A stretch of 64,000 bases of DNA from Timema cristinae (taxonomy: Eukaryota; Arthropoda; Insecta; Phasmatodea; Timematidae). The position numbers and the translations under genes are program-made. The notes below the pieces were generated by a model that saw only the letters and a program-made list of their open reading frames with translations, had not been told where the DNA came from and did no database searches. Location: the NCBI GenBank assembly GCA_039000515.1, contig JBCFYV010011135.1:9550642-9614641 (forward strand), given 5' to 3'. How positions within the stretch are numbered: position 1 is the first letter of the stretch; each line of letters begins with the position of its first letter. This document shows positions 12,915-23,708 of the stretch, one piece after another.

Positions 12915-13050
12915 TGTTGGTTTTATTTACAAAATTCCACTTTTATCTTGCATAAAAACAACAAACATTAGCATTACTAAGATAAACAGAACAATAGAAC
13001 GCGTGTTAGATCATTAAGCCAAGAGAATATTTATTTACAATTTCACAACA
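12915..13050 (-). repeat. 3' LTR of the Copia element
   Basis: It shares 'CTTTTATCTTGCATAAA', 'CAATAAACATTAGCATTAC'-like sequence and 'TAAGATAAACAGAACAATAG' with the other LTR at 15301-15445. On the minus strand it begins TGTTGTGAAATT directly after the purine tract, the expected 3' LTR start. Confidence 0.8.
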
Positions 13051-13084
13051 CTCCCTCTCAAACATGTGTTAACACATTAATGTT

Positions 13085-13800
13085 CTCACTCCAATTCCTT
13101 GTACACACTTATGATGGCTCGGTCCAAACAGAGCTTTGGTAAGAACATCAGCTATCATCTCGTTCGTTAGAATGTACTTCAAGTTGATTTCTCCTCGTTC
13201 GAAAACTTCACATGCTGATACCGAATGTCAATATGTTTGGTCCGCGAGTGGTACACGGGATTATGCGTGATTTTTTCTATTCCTTGATTGTCACAATAAA
13301 CAAGGATTTATTTTGCACTGACACTTAAAAAACAAATTTATTTTAACTAGTTCAGCAAATAAACTCTCCTTTGCTGTGTCTGTGAGAGCCATGTACTGCT
13401 TCATTGCTACTTCAGGAGCTACGATGGATTGTTTTCTTTCCTCCCACGTCACAGCAGATCCTGCCACTTGAAAATTGTAGCCTGTATATGATCTTCGGTC
13501 ATCTGAGATCCTCCCCAGTATACGTCCACATATCTTATCAACTCAACACCCGATCTCTTGTAGACTAGTTGATGGTTTCTTGTAACTTTCAGGTATCACA
13601 TGACACGTTTTTATGCAACCCAGTGTACTTTCCCAAGGTTTTGATTGTACTGGTTCAAGTAGCTCACTGCATACACAATGTCAGGTCTTGTTGATATTGC
13701 GAGGAACATCAGCGAACCAATGAGATGCTGCTATGGAACGTTCATTTCTTCTGCCTCTTCCTTTGTGAATGGCTTCATGGCTACATTATAAATAAATTGT
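13085..13800 (-). pseudogene. Copia RT C-terminus and RNase H fragment
   Basis: Minus-strand translation gives decayed Copia polyprotein motifs in the right order: '.PYQHLIGSLMFLA.STRPDI.YAVSYLNQY' (about 13740-13640), then an RNase H-like stretch with '..VAMKQYMALTDTAKE', and at the end 'NEMIADVLTKAL' (about 13160-13120), the usual Copia terminus before the polypurine tract. Several stops and frameshifts interrupt it. The upstream RT catalytic region (YVDD) is absent, so this is a deletion derivative. Confidence 0.75.
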
Positions 13801-14009
13801 AAAATGTTGTAATCACTAACCATCTCTTACTGAACAAGTTCATGCAAGTCATGTTAATTTAAATACCCATACCTCCTATGCCACTTTTAAAGCTCACTAA
13901 GGTTGTCTTTTGCGCTCACATTATATATATAGCTTATGTATAGTTTACATTTGGCATGTCAGGTTCGATAAAATACAAATTCTGACGTTTATGGATACTC
14001 AACAACACT

Positions 14010-14602
14010 TCACTGTTTTATCGACAATTTCATCATTATTTGCTTTGCAACACACACTTCGGTCTCTTTGAATGATTTTGGAAATATAAAATAAATTTGT
14101 CTAAGTGTGGGTACAAAACGGTAGTTTATAACCTCACTTTTACTATTTGTCCTTTTCCATTCAAAACATTTATTACTGCAGTTCCAATTCCCTTTGTCGG
14201 TTGTGCTGTCGTCCTCTAACCTAACCTGATTTAAGGTTGGTGTGAGCTCCAAAAAACTACTCTTATTGCAGCACATATGTGGTGTTGCTCTACTGTCAAC
14301 ACACCACACGTCATCACTTCGGCTGCATGCGAAGAGCGCTCTCTTGACAATGACGACAAAACCACAAACTCTTCTGAAACTGCATGAATTTACTCCAATG
14401 CCATTGAAAATTGCTTTTTATTCAACCTTTTTGTCCAGCAATCAGCTGCCTTGTGCCCAGGCTTTATAAAATAGTTGCATTTATATGGCTTCTTGGATGT
14501 TTTGAAAATATGATCTTTTTTCACAACGATATCCTTGGTTTTTACCGGTTTTAGCATTTTGATTTGTATTGTTTGTATCTTATGATTTATTTTTATTTGC
14601 AT
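14010..14602 (-). pseudogene. Copia gag zinc knuckle and protease N-terminus
   Basis: The fragment at 14602-14390 contains a degenerate CCHC knuckle (CNYFIKPGHKAADCW; the second Cys of C-x2-C is replaced). Next, 14309-14010 begins 'WCVDSRATPHMCCNKSSF', corresponding to Copia protease W.(V/L)DSGA(T/S).H(M/I), with the active-site Gly changed to Arg. The two pieces are in different frames. The altered catalytic triplet and the frameshift make it non-functional. Confidence 0.75.
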
Positions 14603-14620
14603 TTAATCCTCCGTAAGATT

Positions 14621-15170
14621 TTATGTACATAGCACCCACACTGAGTCAACTTTCTCTTCCTTTCTTGCACTGTTAGGCGCACTATACAGTAACACTATAC
14701 TTAATAACTCTTTGGAGATTCTAGTATCCATTTCGTTGAGTTTATCAACTGTGTTGAGAAAATTTGTGAGGTGATCTGCCATATTTTCCCTCTCAAGCAT
14801 TTTTGTGAACAAAAGCTTTTTCAGAAGTCACTCTCCTGGTGGGCCCCATCAACATAAACTAGTTCTAGTTTTTGCCATACCTCATGGGATATTTTGCAAT
14901 GTCTTATGTGACAAAGTTCGCCAGGACTCACAGGCAACCCATTGTCGACTTTAGCTTTACGATCAGCTTTGTCCTGAGCGCGGCCGGGAGCGAGACTTTC
15001 GCGGCAATGGTTACCGCATCGGCACCTTCCTTTGTTTCCGGCCTGAGAATAGTTCCATCGACGTATTCCCAATGGTCATTCTTTAACAGGCTTGCTTCCA
15101 TTTTTTGTCTCCATGTTTCGTAATTGTCTTTTCCTAGTTTTATGATGTGCATTGAGAATTTGGATGGCAT
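14621..15170 (-). pseudogene. Copia gag (UBN2-type) fragment
   Basis: Three overlapping reading-frame pieces: 15170-14928 ('L.KDNYETWRQKMEASLLKNDHW'), 15072-14821 ('HEVWQKLE') and 14812-14621 ('MADHLTNFLNTVDKL'). Together they follow the order of Copia Gag, whose N-terminus typically has 'L.G.NY..W...M...L' and a later 'W..L'. At least two frameshifts separate the pieces. The antisense 83-codon ORF at 14872-15123 is a shadow. Confidence 0.75.
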
Positions 15171-15300
15171 CCATATTTCATGGAAAACTCACTGATTTCA
15201 GGCGTCAAAAATGTGTTTAATATCATCTGACCACCCTATCAGATAATTTATTTTACTATGCACACAAACATTGTTACAACACCCTGGACCCATAACCTAT

Positions 15301-15445
15301 TGGTTTTATATATTAAACATTGTTGGATATATTTACTAAACACTTTTATCTTGCATAAAACAATAAACATTAGCATTACTAAGATAAACAGAACAATAGA
15401 ATGCTTGTTTGATAATTAAACAATGATAATGTTTATTAAAGGGAA
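15301..15445 (-). repeat. 5' LTR of the Copia element
   Basis: It matches the 12915-13050 LTR through 'AACATTAGCATTACTAAGAT' and the adjacent 'AAACAGAACAATAGAA' with indels. The primer-binding site lies immediately inside, at 15282-15300. The outer edge is uncertain because similarity fades after about 15420. Confidence 0.7.
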
Positions 15446-15449
15446 AGAT

Positions 15450-16213
15450 ATTAAAATAAAACCAAGGTCAAATTTAGAAAATAGCTTAACTAACATATTT
15501 CAAAGGTTAGGCCCCAATATTTTAACTATATTGTAAAGTATTTCCTGGAACGCTTCAACTGCTGAAACGGTTAAATTTATTTATTAAGGAGGGGTCTTAA
15601 ATGGTGTCAACTCAGCCTCGTGAGGAAAAATAAGAAGCTACTTGAATAAATCAGTAGCACCTCCGATCTAGAAAACTGAGATTAATGGCCGGAGGTCTCA
15701 CTGTGCTAACCACACGACACCCTTTATCTGCAAATGTCCAGTTGTAAAAAATGTTAAGGTATTTCAGTGAAGGATCTACTGCACAGTAAAAGAACTGCAA
15801 ATATTTATCAACCCTTGGATCATAACAAAGATTTAACTTTAACAGCCTCATGAACATTTTTTGCAACCAGTCACGGAAAATTTCCTTGTGATGGAATTAG
15901 TGGAACAGTGAAGCGCCTGGTCACTAAGTGAGCCTTCAAATGTGTCGTGGTGATGTAATTGACTCAGCCAAAAAAAGTTATCAATTTCTTCAAGGCCATT
16001 TCTTCAAGGCCAGAGTTGAAAACATAAAATTCTGAATGGCAAAAAAGAAACACTTTTAGAAACTCTTCAACAGCTAGACGAATGATTCTCCAAAGTAAAA
16101 CTAGTCCATGGTACACATGGTTTTCACCATTTCATTCTCGTGTCTGAACAAATAGAATCAGTTCTGATGAGAACTTCAACACTATTTTCCATTTACATAT
16201 GTATAAACTCATA
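15450..16213. other. No gene seen; possible decayed repeat
   Basis: A 71-codon minus-strand ORF (15866-15651) has no recognisable domain. On the minus strand around 15720-15640, 'GTGTGGTTAGCACAGTGAGA' resembles a tRNA A box, but no B box follows at the right distance, so a SINE is not called. Confidence 0.35.
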
Positions 16214-16460
16214 AGTTGCATGTGTGTATGATAGTCACTGGTTCTTTGGATTAGTTCTTTCAAACCATGAAGAGGAAGGTAATTTAAAAATGAAGTTTAT
16301 GTACCCTCATGGCCATGCACCATTGTTTCACTGGCTTCCAAGGAAAAAATACATCTTCTATGGTCCTATGGGTACCATCATTTCTTGTGTCAGTCCTCCC
16401 ATCACAAAGGGTTATTGGAGGGATGTACAACTTCTCCGACAAGGAGGCTGATTTTGTACA
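16214..16460 (+). pseudogene. Transposon-derived C-terminal domain fragment, unidentified
   Basis: The frame at 16224 reads 'YDSHWFFGLVLSNHEEEG', then 'KMKFMYPHGHAP.FHWLP', then 'YWRDVQLLR'. The pattern 'YD..W..G.V......V.FM.P.GP...F.W' recurs in my memory as a short Tudor/chromo-like module at the end of unnamed repetitive proteins in insects and other animals. It lies in repeat-rich DNA with no start context or splice sites. I do not assign a family; a host exon fragment is the alternative. Confidence 0.4.
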
Positions 16461-17776
16461 TCACCAGCAGAGCAAACTTTTCAATGAGATACAACATCCA
16501 AGATGAAAAGTTAATCAATAAATTAGAGAATTTTGACCACTTTTCAATCTCAACACTTATCATTTGTATTTGGTGATCTCACTCAGTGTTATTTAAATTT
16601 TTCTATGAAGGTACAAATCTATTATGCTGCTCAATGTCTACACATAATGTGTTTTAAATTAGCTGTGCTATACTAGATTATTATAATATATACATTTAAA
16701 TACGTACTTTAGCAGATAAAATGCCATTATTTTCCTTTCACAGCATTTTAGATCTTACTTTGAGGTTTAATAATAAAAAAAAAATAGAGCCTTGGTAGTT
16801 TTTCTGCCTTAGGCCATATTGATCACTTAATAAAGTAATGGTTATACACTTAAACTTTGTTAATAATCCAAACTAATTTAATTTTATTCTCTCTCAGAGG
16901 TAAGCAATACATACATTTTTCTTAAATCCATACACTTTATTTGATAAGTGGTTAAATATTGATGGTAATAGGTTGATTGTACAAAGAACTATGAATTTTT
17001 TCCTCAAATACTGCACTCCTTCCGCAATCTTGGGAACAACATTTATGCACCATTTTCCAAAACTTTACCATTTTAAATCTCAAAAGTATGTGACCTAGGA
17101 TTTTTTTTTAGATGGACAAGTAACCTGGTGGTAGTAGCACTAGAGGCTTGGGGGCCTCAGGACAACAGATAATAATGGGGTTCCCCTTTGTTACGCCCCT
17201 CGTTTTGATGCCATTTGTTACGATCTCATAATGGGCCCCTTGTACGCCATTTGTTACACCACTATTAGCTGGCCCTGGGTTTGGATGCCAATTGTTATGT
17301 TCTTATAGCTGGTCCACGTTGGGCCGCCAATTGCTACCTTACGTAATATTTTTGATTATAAATACCCCACGTTTGGAAGTCATTTATAACGTTTAAAATA
17401 GTTATTATCACTCCCCTACATTGGGCTTCACTTTTTATGATCGAATAACTAACTTCAGATAGAGTTTGATATTGGTTTATTCAATGATAGTTATTGATAC
17501 TTTGATAGAAAAATTACCATGTTGCACGAGTGCCAAGCACACGCCCGTCCGTGACAATGACTGACATCACAGTGTTCTCTGAGATTACATCACCCGTGAT
17601 ATACTCAGTCCAAATGGAACTTACTAGAATGTTTAGTTCGCAAAAACGTATAGAAGCATACAGAATGGCCTAGCACAGGACACTGCCTCAAATTAAACAT
17701 CTACATTTTTCTGGGTTGTTCGAGAGCAGGAAGTTAATTTTTAAAAGACTTACATTGCAATTTTGACTCACTTTAC
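16461..17776. other. No gene seen
   Basis: AT-rich DNA. At 17150-17350 there is a run of diverged direct repeats built on 'GATGCCA.TTGTTA' / 'GGGCC...TTGTTAC' at irregular spacing (about 17199, 17252, 17285, 17313), an old tandem or decayed coding repeat. No gene is supportable. Confidence 0.4.
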
Positions 17777-18062
17777 GGTGACCTGGCGGTCTAGGGGTAA
17801 GGTGTCAGACTTTTATGCTGGCGGCCGGGGTTCAATCCTTGGTCCTGGCAAAGATTTATCTGATTACCAAACCCTTCCTTCACCTCTGACAAGACATCTT
17901 GTGAATGTGGGGAATGCCAGGCCTCCACCGTGGTCCGGATTCCACGTTAAACTGTAGGTCGTTCATTTCATCTCACAATCACCCTACCATTACACATTAG
18001 CGTAAGTGCGTATAACCCGAATGGGTAGTAAGACGTGGTGCTAATAATAAATAATAATAATA
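17777..18062 (+). mobile_element. tRNA-derived SINE (family A), second full-length copy
   Basis: Very similar to 1711-1998 throughout: 'GGTGACCTGGCGGTCTAGGG' head, B box GGGGTTCAATCC, the same body and 3' domain, and an (AAT)n-like tail. The head here (GGTGACC) is probably closer to the source because it better preserves a tRNA-like 5' end. I could not find a convincing target duplication. Confidence 0.9.
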
Positions 18063-18847
18063 CGTCACACACTGAAGTTAGTTACAGTAGCTGATGCCTC
18101 CTAGCTTAAGGGTGTGAACTTAAAAACAAGAAATAACTAGTGATTTCCTAGTTAGAATCTGGTAACTATCATATCTGAATAATTTAGAAGACGACGTGCT
18201 TTAAGCGCCAAGTAATAAAATATAAAATTTAAATAAAAATAATATATACATAATTAAGAGGATAATATTGTCAATGCTTTCAAATATTCTTTAAGGTCAA
18301 ATCAGGGACATTACACCTTTTTTGATCTTTTTCCCTCCCACCTCTAAAACCCACACTCCCACTTTCTTTTAGTAAGTTTAGTCGATGTGTTTGATCCCTA
18401 CCCACTTTGCCTCCAGCCGCAAGTCAACTCTCTCCTCTCCTTTCGATCCTTTATCATTACCACTGACTCTTAATCTTGTATAGTGATAGTTTTAACAGAT
18501 TTGCAAGGAAAAATGGTGAGAGTTAAATATATTGAGATGATATTTTGTGTTTGATTAAAGCTTTGGTCTACTTTCATTAAAAATATATTTAAAAAAAATC
18601 CTCACTCCTCCCTATGCTCGGGAGCCTTGGATCAACACTCCACTATCCCGGTGGTAGCTACAGCCCTGTAATAGCGTGCACAAAAAGTTTCACGAAAATC
18701 TGAGGTGGTGGGTGTCATGACCTGGGTGAATTGGCATGGAATAAAGGTTGAGTTAAAAAGATTGTTTGGAAAGTAAGTTAGTAATATATTTATACATTAC
18801 CTAGTCTTAAAGTATATCAAAACTTTTTCTTAGCACAGCTTCTTATC

Positions 18848-18893
18848 TGTACGGGTTATACGCCTAAGTACTAATTACACTAATGGGTTAGGG
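18848..18893 (-). mobile_element. SINE 3'-domain fragment
   Basis: The reverse complement contains 'CATTAGTGTAATTAGTACTT' and '..GCGTATAACCCGT', the 3' domain shared by both SINE families in this window. It stops exactly where the hAT-like terminus begins at 18894, indicating that the hAT inserted into, or recombined with, a SINE. Confidence 0.65.
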
Positions 18894-19105
18894 CAGTGGT
18901 TCACAAACTGTGTGCTGTGGCATCATATTTGTGCCAAGTTGGGTTTTCGGCGGTCGCTTTGATAAAAAGCAAGTATCATTCGGAAATCAATGTGGAACAA
19001 GAAATTAGGGTGCCTGTTTTCAGTTTAATTCCAAGATTTGAGAAGTTGTGCAGTAAACAACAGGCTCACCCGTCCAACCAATCCCAATCTATTTATTCAA
19101 TTATT
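18894..19105 (+). pseudogene. hAT transposase C-terminal remnant joined to a hAT-type terminus
   Basis: 18894 starts CAGTGGTTCACAAACTGTG, the common terminal form of Charlie/Buster-type hAT elements. Only about 50 bp further on, the plus frame reads 'IKSKYHSEINVEQEIRVPV' and 'PRFEKLCSKQQAHPS'. This matches the C-terminal end of ZBED/Buster-type hAT transposases (pattern 'IK.KYR..L.VE.DLR......PR...L...KQAHPS'). A terminus fused directly to the transposase tail implies a large internal deletion. The other terminus was not found. Confidence 0.65.
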
Positions 19106-19109
19106 TGAT

Positions 19110-20476
19110 TGTTCAAAATATGTACCAATTTAATATATTTTACATAAATGATTTGTGAATTTTAAATATATACATTCTTCTAAAATTAAATAGATACCAC
19201 ATTTAAACTCAAAACTGTATTTTTGGTATTTACACTTTTTCTTCTTCTTTTAATTCATTTAGGGCCTACAGCAACTATAACCAATTTTTCCTTCTAGAAA
19301 ATGTATGTCATTAATTTCTCATCCCTTTTCCAAATAATTCTTAAACATGTGTTTAGCTTGCACAATAAAACATGCCTCTAATGACATTAACACATTTCAT
19401 TTCTAAAATTTTCTCTAAATCTAAATTTAATGCCTCTATAATTATATTTATAAGATATATTAGGTGTCTGGAAAAATGAAAATTTCCTCCGGAAAACCTG
19501 GTAAAGTCAGGGAATTTTTTAATAAGAATATAGTGGCAACCTTGGATATGTTGGTAGAAATGGGAGTGTGTTGTAACTGTGATGTAAGTGTTATGTGTGG
19601 TTAGTACAAGTTGACATTGTGTGGTCAAGTTATGTTATAACTGCACCTGCAGGTTCTAATTTCAATCTATATTCCTGTCATATCAAGTTTAAAATAAGAT
19701 ATATTCTGCTGAAATTCAATGATAAAAACTTGATATCTTTGACCTTTGTTTCATTTGTTTATCTTATTTCTTGAGTTATTATATTCTTTAAATACTAAAA
19801 TATGTTCTAAAATCCATACCGATTGATCCCTGACCATATTACTTAAAACCACATTCTTAATTAAAAAGAAATCTCGCTGGTAGATTTAATGTTGGGCTGA
19901 GATTGAGCTACCGGCCCTCTGTACCTTCAATTCAAGTATTTTAAGAGGCATTAGTAAAGTGACACCAATATCTGGAGTGACATTCATAGGCCTGCCAACC
20001 CCCCCCCTCTTAAAAAAAAAAAAAGGTTTCCACAATCTATGGTAAGTAGACTTAAACATTCAATCAATCCTACCACGAGGTCCTAGGATCTCAAAACAAT
20101 TTTTACTTGAAAATAAAAACAAATCTTACACAAAATTATACTTTAAACATAATAAAAACTATCAAAGCCAGTTTATAGTTAAAATCTTGGTCTAGTACAT
20201 ATCTATCTATCCCATTTGATAATATGCCTTTCTTTTTTCAGCCTGGTCTGTTAGATAGAAACCATCTCCACATCTTTTCTTGACATAAATTATTCTTATA
20301 TATTCCTACCCCTTTGTGAACTGTAAATAGGTGATGCACTTATCCCAAACAGGTGCTAAAGAACTAGGCTCTTCATTTGGGGCTTTGGTAAAAAATCCAC
20401 CCTCAACTAGTATTTTATTTTAGCGGTTTAAGATATTGCTACGCAAGATTTGTTTGAATGTTTTAACCTATTTCAG
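19110..20476. other. No gene seen; upstream of gene 1 exon
   Basis: AT-rich sequence with C- and A-homopolymers at 20001-20025. A 91-codon minus ORF (19628-19353) has no recognisable domain. An upstream, possibly non-coding, exon of gene 1 must exist here or outside the window but I could not identify it. Confidence 0.35.
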
Positions 20477-20592
20477 GAGAAACCGGTTCATTCAAATGGA
20501 ACAGAGACGCAAGAGTTTCCTTGGTCAGAGGCGTTCAACATCTCAACCTGTGAGGTCTGAAAAAGATGAGTCGAGGCCACTGACACGTCCTG
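20477..20592 (+). CDS. Gene 1, first recognised exon (start codon at 20496)
   Basis: The acceptor (CCTATTTCAG) ends at 20476 and the donor (GTGAGT) starts at 20593. I chose the ATG at 20496 because its context is good (AAA before, G at +4) and it gives a basic N-terminus, MEQRRKSFLGQRRS. The frame is also open from the acceptor, so coding could begin in an earlier exon. The exon encodes 32 residues plus the first base of Gly33, and its phase matches exon 2 exactly. The segment is Arg/Ser/Lys-rich and probably disordered; RRKS is a basophilic-kinase-type site. The product is unrecognised. Confidence 0.7.
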
Positions 20593-20867
20593 GTGAGTCA
20601 AACAAAAACTTGTGCCCATGGTGGTGATAATTGTAAGCACCCACATGCTTCATGTTTAGGTAAATTTATACAAAAATCACTTTAAATTATATTTTTGAAC
20701 TGTTAGGAGATTTATCATATTTTAAAAATTTCCACAAATATGTTGACACTTTATGATGGGTGGTTTTCGGTCACCCATTGGGGACTGATGATGCCAATCG
20801 TGAATGAGAGCAGCCTGTCTGTATCTGGCGATAGGCTGCAGCCCTTAGTACACTTATTTAACTAGGG

Positions 20868-21110
20868 GTGGAACTCTCGAATCCTCATATCCTTAAGGAT
20901 ATTCAAGATTCAAGAGACTATTATAAGAAATAATGTTAACAATTAGTTACTATTTGTATTTCATATTATTCTTTTGTACGTATCATATTTCCTATTTTGT
21001 TTATAATTTTCCCTAAGATTCAGATTCGAGATTCAAAGGTAAATTGAAAATTTGGATTCGAGATTTGGATTTGTAAAATAGTGGAGCTGACCCAACTCTA
21101 CTATTTTCAA
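20868..21110. mobile_element. Short MITE rich in GATTC/GAATC, intron 1 of gene 1
   Basis: The left end reads 'AGGGGTGGAACTCTCGAATCC' and the right, as reverse complement, 'GAGTTGGGTCAGCTCCACTA..', both leading into repeated 'GATTC(G/A)AGATT' motifs. The same style of sequence recurs at 46640-47255, 53140-53512 and partly at 22205-22275, defining a family. No ORF is present. Confidence 0.55.
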
Positions 21111-21417
21111 TATTGAATAACTTACTGATAGTGAACAACCATTGCTTATGGGCTCTTACATCTTATTGTGCTAAATATTTCTATAAGTTAATTTGTTGCA
21201 CCAAATTTAATTAGTATTCTATATGTACACTAAAAAGGAAAACTAACACACAATACTTTATTATTATGCCAATGTCCATTTTAATTCAATAATAAAAAAT
21301 CTATTGGAATAACATTTCATAGTCAGACATTGCACTCATTGTATGATGTAATCATTTCTTTAATAATCATCAAAGATTAAAAAAAATTAGTTCCAACATT
21401 AAAACCATATAGGTGTG

Positions 21418-21615
21418 GTTAGATAGACAAGGGCACCAGTCTCCTTTAGTCTGGCACTGCCAGTTGCAAAAAGGTTGGTGTTTGAATCCTGTTCAGAATA
21501 CTAGAGAGTTTTTCCTTAAATGGTTTTTACGCTTTCCTTCCATACATATTTTGGTACATTTTCTCTAAATTCTACATTCCTTATTACTACCCCATTAGTG
21601 TAGAACTAAATATGC
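21418..21615 (+). mobile_element. tRNA-derived SINE (family B-like), diverged
   Basis: 'GTGTGGTTAGATAGACAAGG' resembles an A-box head and 'GGTGTTTGAATCCTG' a B box about 65 bp downstream. The body ('AGAGAGTTTTTCCTTAAATGG') parallels the family B copies at 49733 and 50100, whose bodies read 'TGATTTT.CTTAAA.GGTTT'. The 3' part 'CCATTAGTGTAGAACTAAAT' corresponds to the shared 3' domain. It lies in intron 1 of gene 1. Confidence 0.6.
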
Positions 21616-21798
21616 AAATAGCTCTAACAGCTGGCAAAAGGCAACCAAAAATTAAGGGTTTATTAGTAATTTTTTTTGTTGGTAACATTTTTGTCTCAAT
21701 TTTGTGGTGTCCTAGAGTGTTATCAGCCCTTTGATAGGTAGGTTAATCAAATCCCCACTAAACCCTGCAATAATGTTTTTGTTGTTGATGTATCCCAG

Positions 21799-21965
21799 GT
21801 GCTATGCGTGGTCTCAGGGATATGTACCCACCTCGTCAACACCTGGGCGCCATTCCTCGCAGGTCAGGTGTGCAACAGTTGGCGATAGACGGTAACAAGG
21901 AGAACTGGCTGAGACTGAGAAATGTACGGCCATGTGCTCGCACCTTGTGGGCTGGTTCTCATGAG
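21799..21965 (+). CDS. Gene 1, exon 2 (contains KEN box)
   Basis: The acceptor (GTATCCCAG) ends at 21798 and the donor (GTACAT) starts at 21966. The 167 bases complete Gly33 and encode 56 residues in phase, ending at a codon boundary. The exon encodes 'GNKENW', a KEN box at residues 66-68 of the predicted protein, and nearby RxxL-type sequences. It is Arg-rich and probably unstructured. KEN boxes mark substrates of the anaphase-promoting complex, so cell-cycle-timed degradation is a reasonable inference. The GC content is well above the flanking introns, supporting it as a real exon. Confidence 0.75.
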
Positions 21966-22199
21966 GTACATTATTTATACGTGTTTCATTAGAGGCTGTG
22001 AATCCAGCCAGACCCCTGAGTTATAAAGGTGGAGTTTACTAGGGACTATGGACAGTTGCGACGGCAAACCTTGTACTGGTTACTCTCATTTTGACTGGAG
22101 GGGTGGGGTTTTCCTCGCGGCCGCCCAACCATACTGCAAGATTTTGCATGCAATTGTCGACAGTCTAGATTCCTCCTTGGACCAGTCAAGTGTGCTCCC

Positions 22200-23105
22200 T
22201 TAGTGGTTGAATCCTTAAGAAGATTTGAGGATTCGGGAACATTTTGGATTCAAGATTAAATCCCTAAATTTTTCAAGTGAGATTTGTTATAGGGCTCTAA
22301 TGCTGCTTATTGGTGGTTCAGAACCAATTATAATTTACAAAAGATAATAGCTGGTACATGGTAACTGTCGGTGGCTAAACATCCCTAACTCTACAATATG
22401 CTTGGACCACGCAGAGGTCTTAAGTTTAACAACATCCTCTGATGAAGTTCCGGACACAACTGTTTCGCTAGTCAGTCAGTTCGTCTCCTGGATGAACTCC
22501 AGGCCATGAACCAGCCGTTCATCCCTAACAGGAATTTACTTGTTCAGTACAGAAGCCATTGTCTCAAGACTAGGAATATAATCGTAAGCTAGGCTGTCGT
22601 CCTAAGTTGCAACTATTACTAGTTTCAACTATGCACTTCTGTAGCTGCATATTCTTGATTTTGAGTATACACATTGTTCTACATTTTGGTCACTTATTGG
22701 CTCACAACATTATTTTTTTTATAACTGTTTGTTGGCTGTTATTGACGTCTAGCATCTAGCTAATGAAATGGCAAAAAAATAAAAAGGAATTAAAACAAAA
22801 TTAGGTGATTAGATATCAAGGAAATGACCTGTTATTTACATGGGAAAAGGTTGAGAAATCACAAGTTGGGGAACAAACATCAGGTTTTAGGACACCAGAC
22901 AAACACACTAGGTCATACATAGCTCTGTCGATTGTTGGATATAATTGGATGGTTTACTATGGTACTACGGACACAACTTAATTATGTAATCTATCGGGTA
23001 AAGTATTGTACAGATTTTGCTTTGACAGCTAATCTCACTCTAAGCCGCTGCTGAAAGAAAAATAAATAAGATTTTTGACAGTGTTTCCTTCCCCTTATTT
23101 TTTTT
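22200..23105. other. Intron sequence, no gene seen
   Basis: Near its start (22205-22275) it carries a partial copy of the GATTC-rich MITE family. At 22437-22490 'CTCTGATGAAGTTCCGGACA' and following sequence resemble a decayed hammerhead-like motif (see findings). Otherwise unremarkable AT-rich intron. Confidence 0.4.
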
Positions 23106-23250
23106 TAGCACCACGTCCTACTACTCATTCGGGTTGTACGCCTATGTACTAATTACACTAATGGGCTAAGGATTAGGAAGGCTTAATTTAGAGTAAATGC
23201 ACCCGCATTTGCTTAAAGGGAGAGTGGAAAACCATTTAGGAAAAACAAAC
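23106..23250 (-). mobile_element. SINE family B fragment, minus strand
   Basis: On the minus strand it reads 'GTTTTCCACTCTCCCTTTAA', 'GCAAATGCGGGTGCATTTAC', 'CCATTAGTGTAATTAGTACA' and the '..ACAACCCGAATGAGTAGTAGGACGTGGTGCTA' 3' end. This parallels the 3' two-thirds of the family B copies at 49985-50325. The B-box region is absent. Confidence 0.75.
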
Positions 23251-23457
23251 CTCATTTTTTTACCAAAAGGTTCTTCCTATTGTGAATCAACTATTGTCAA
23301 ATTTTAATTTGAAGTTACTTTTAGAAAAATAAATACATTTTTGTTTTGTGGCTTAACATTGATAAATTCTACTGAATTATTTACTTACTTTATGGCACTA
23401 AGAACTCCAAAGTTCATTGCTGCACTTACAAAATTATGCCATTTATTTCTATCTTAG

Positions 23458-23708
23458 AGTTCGATCCACTCCACCTCATTACACCCTATTCCTATCCTGA
23501 GCTAGTTCTATTCACTCCACTTCATTACACTCTATCCCTATCTTCAGCTAGTTCTATCCAGTCCATCTCATTACACACTATCCTAAATAGTTTTATCCAG
23601 TCCACCTCATTACACCCTATCCTTATATTGAGCTAGTTCTATCCAGTCCACCTCATTACACCCTATCCTTATATTGAGCTAGTTCTATCCAGTCCACCTC
23701 ATTACACC
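23458..23708 (+). repeat. Minisatellite, about 46-bp unit, five to six copies
   Basis: The unit is built on 'AGTTCTATCCAGTCCACCTC' + 'ATTACACCCTATCCTTATAT' + 'TGAGCT'. The last two complete units look identical by eye and the earlier ones are diverged or shortened, so the array expanded from its 3' side. It lies in intron 2 of gene 1, about 220 bp upstream of the LINE. Confidence 0.9.

Larger units (their letters stand above)
12915..15445 (-). mobile_element. Copia-superfamily LTR retrotransposon, internally deleted and inactive
   Basis: Read on the minus strand the order is 5' LTR (15445-15301), primer-binding site (15300-15282), gag, zinc knuckle, protease start, a large deletion, the C-terminal part of RT/RNase H, polypurine tract (GAGAGGGAG, about 13051-13060) and 3' LTR (13050-12915). 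The order gag-PR-...-RT-RH and the LTR-adjacent 'GGTTATGGGTCCAG', close to the Drosophila copia primer-binding site, place it in Ty1/Copia. Most of integrase and the N-terminal RT are missing, and every coding block carries frame breaks. Confidence 0.85.

Noticed and set aside
15640..15725. tRNA-derived SINE head on the minus strand
   Set aside because: A-box-like sequence only; no B box or 3' tail at the expected positions.
22437..22480. Intact hammerhead ribozyme
   Set aside because: CTGATGA is present and a 4-bp stem can form, but the essential GAAA is replaced by GTTTC, so it cannot be a functional hammerhead.
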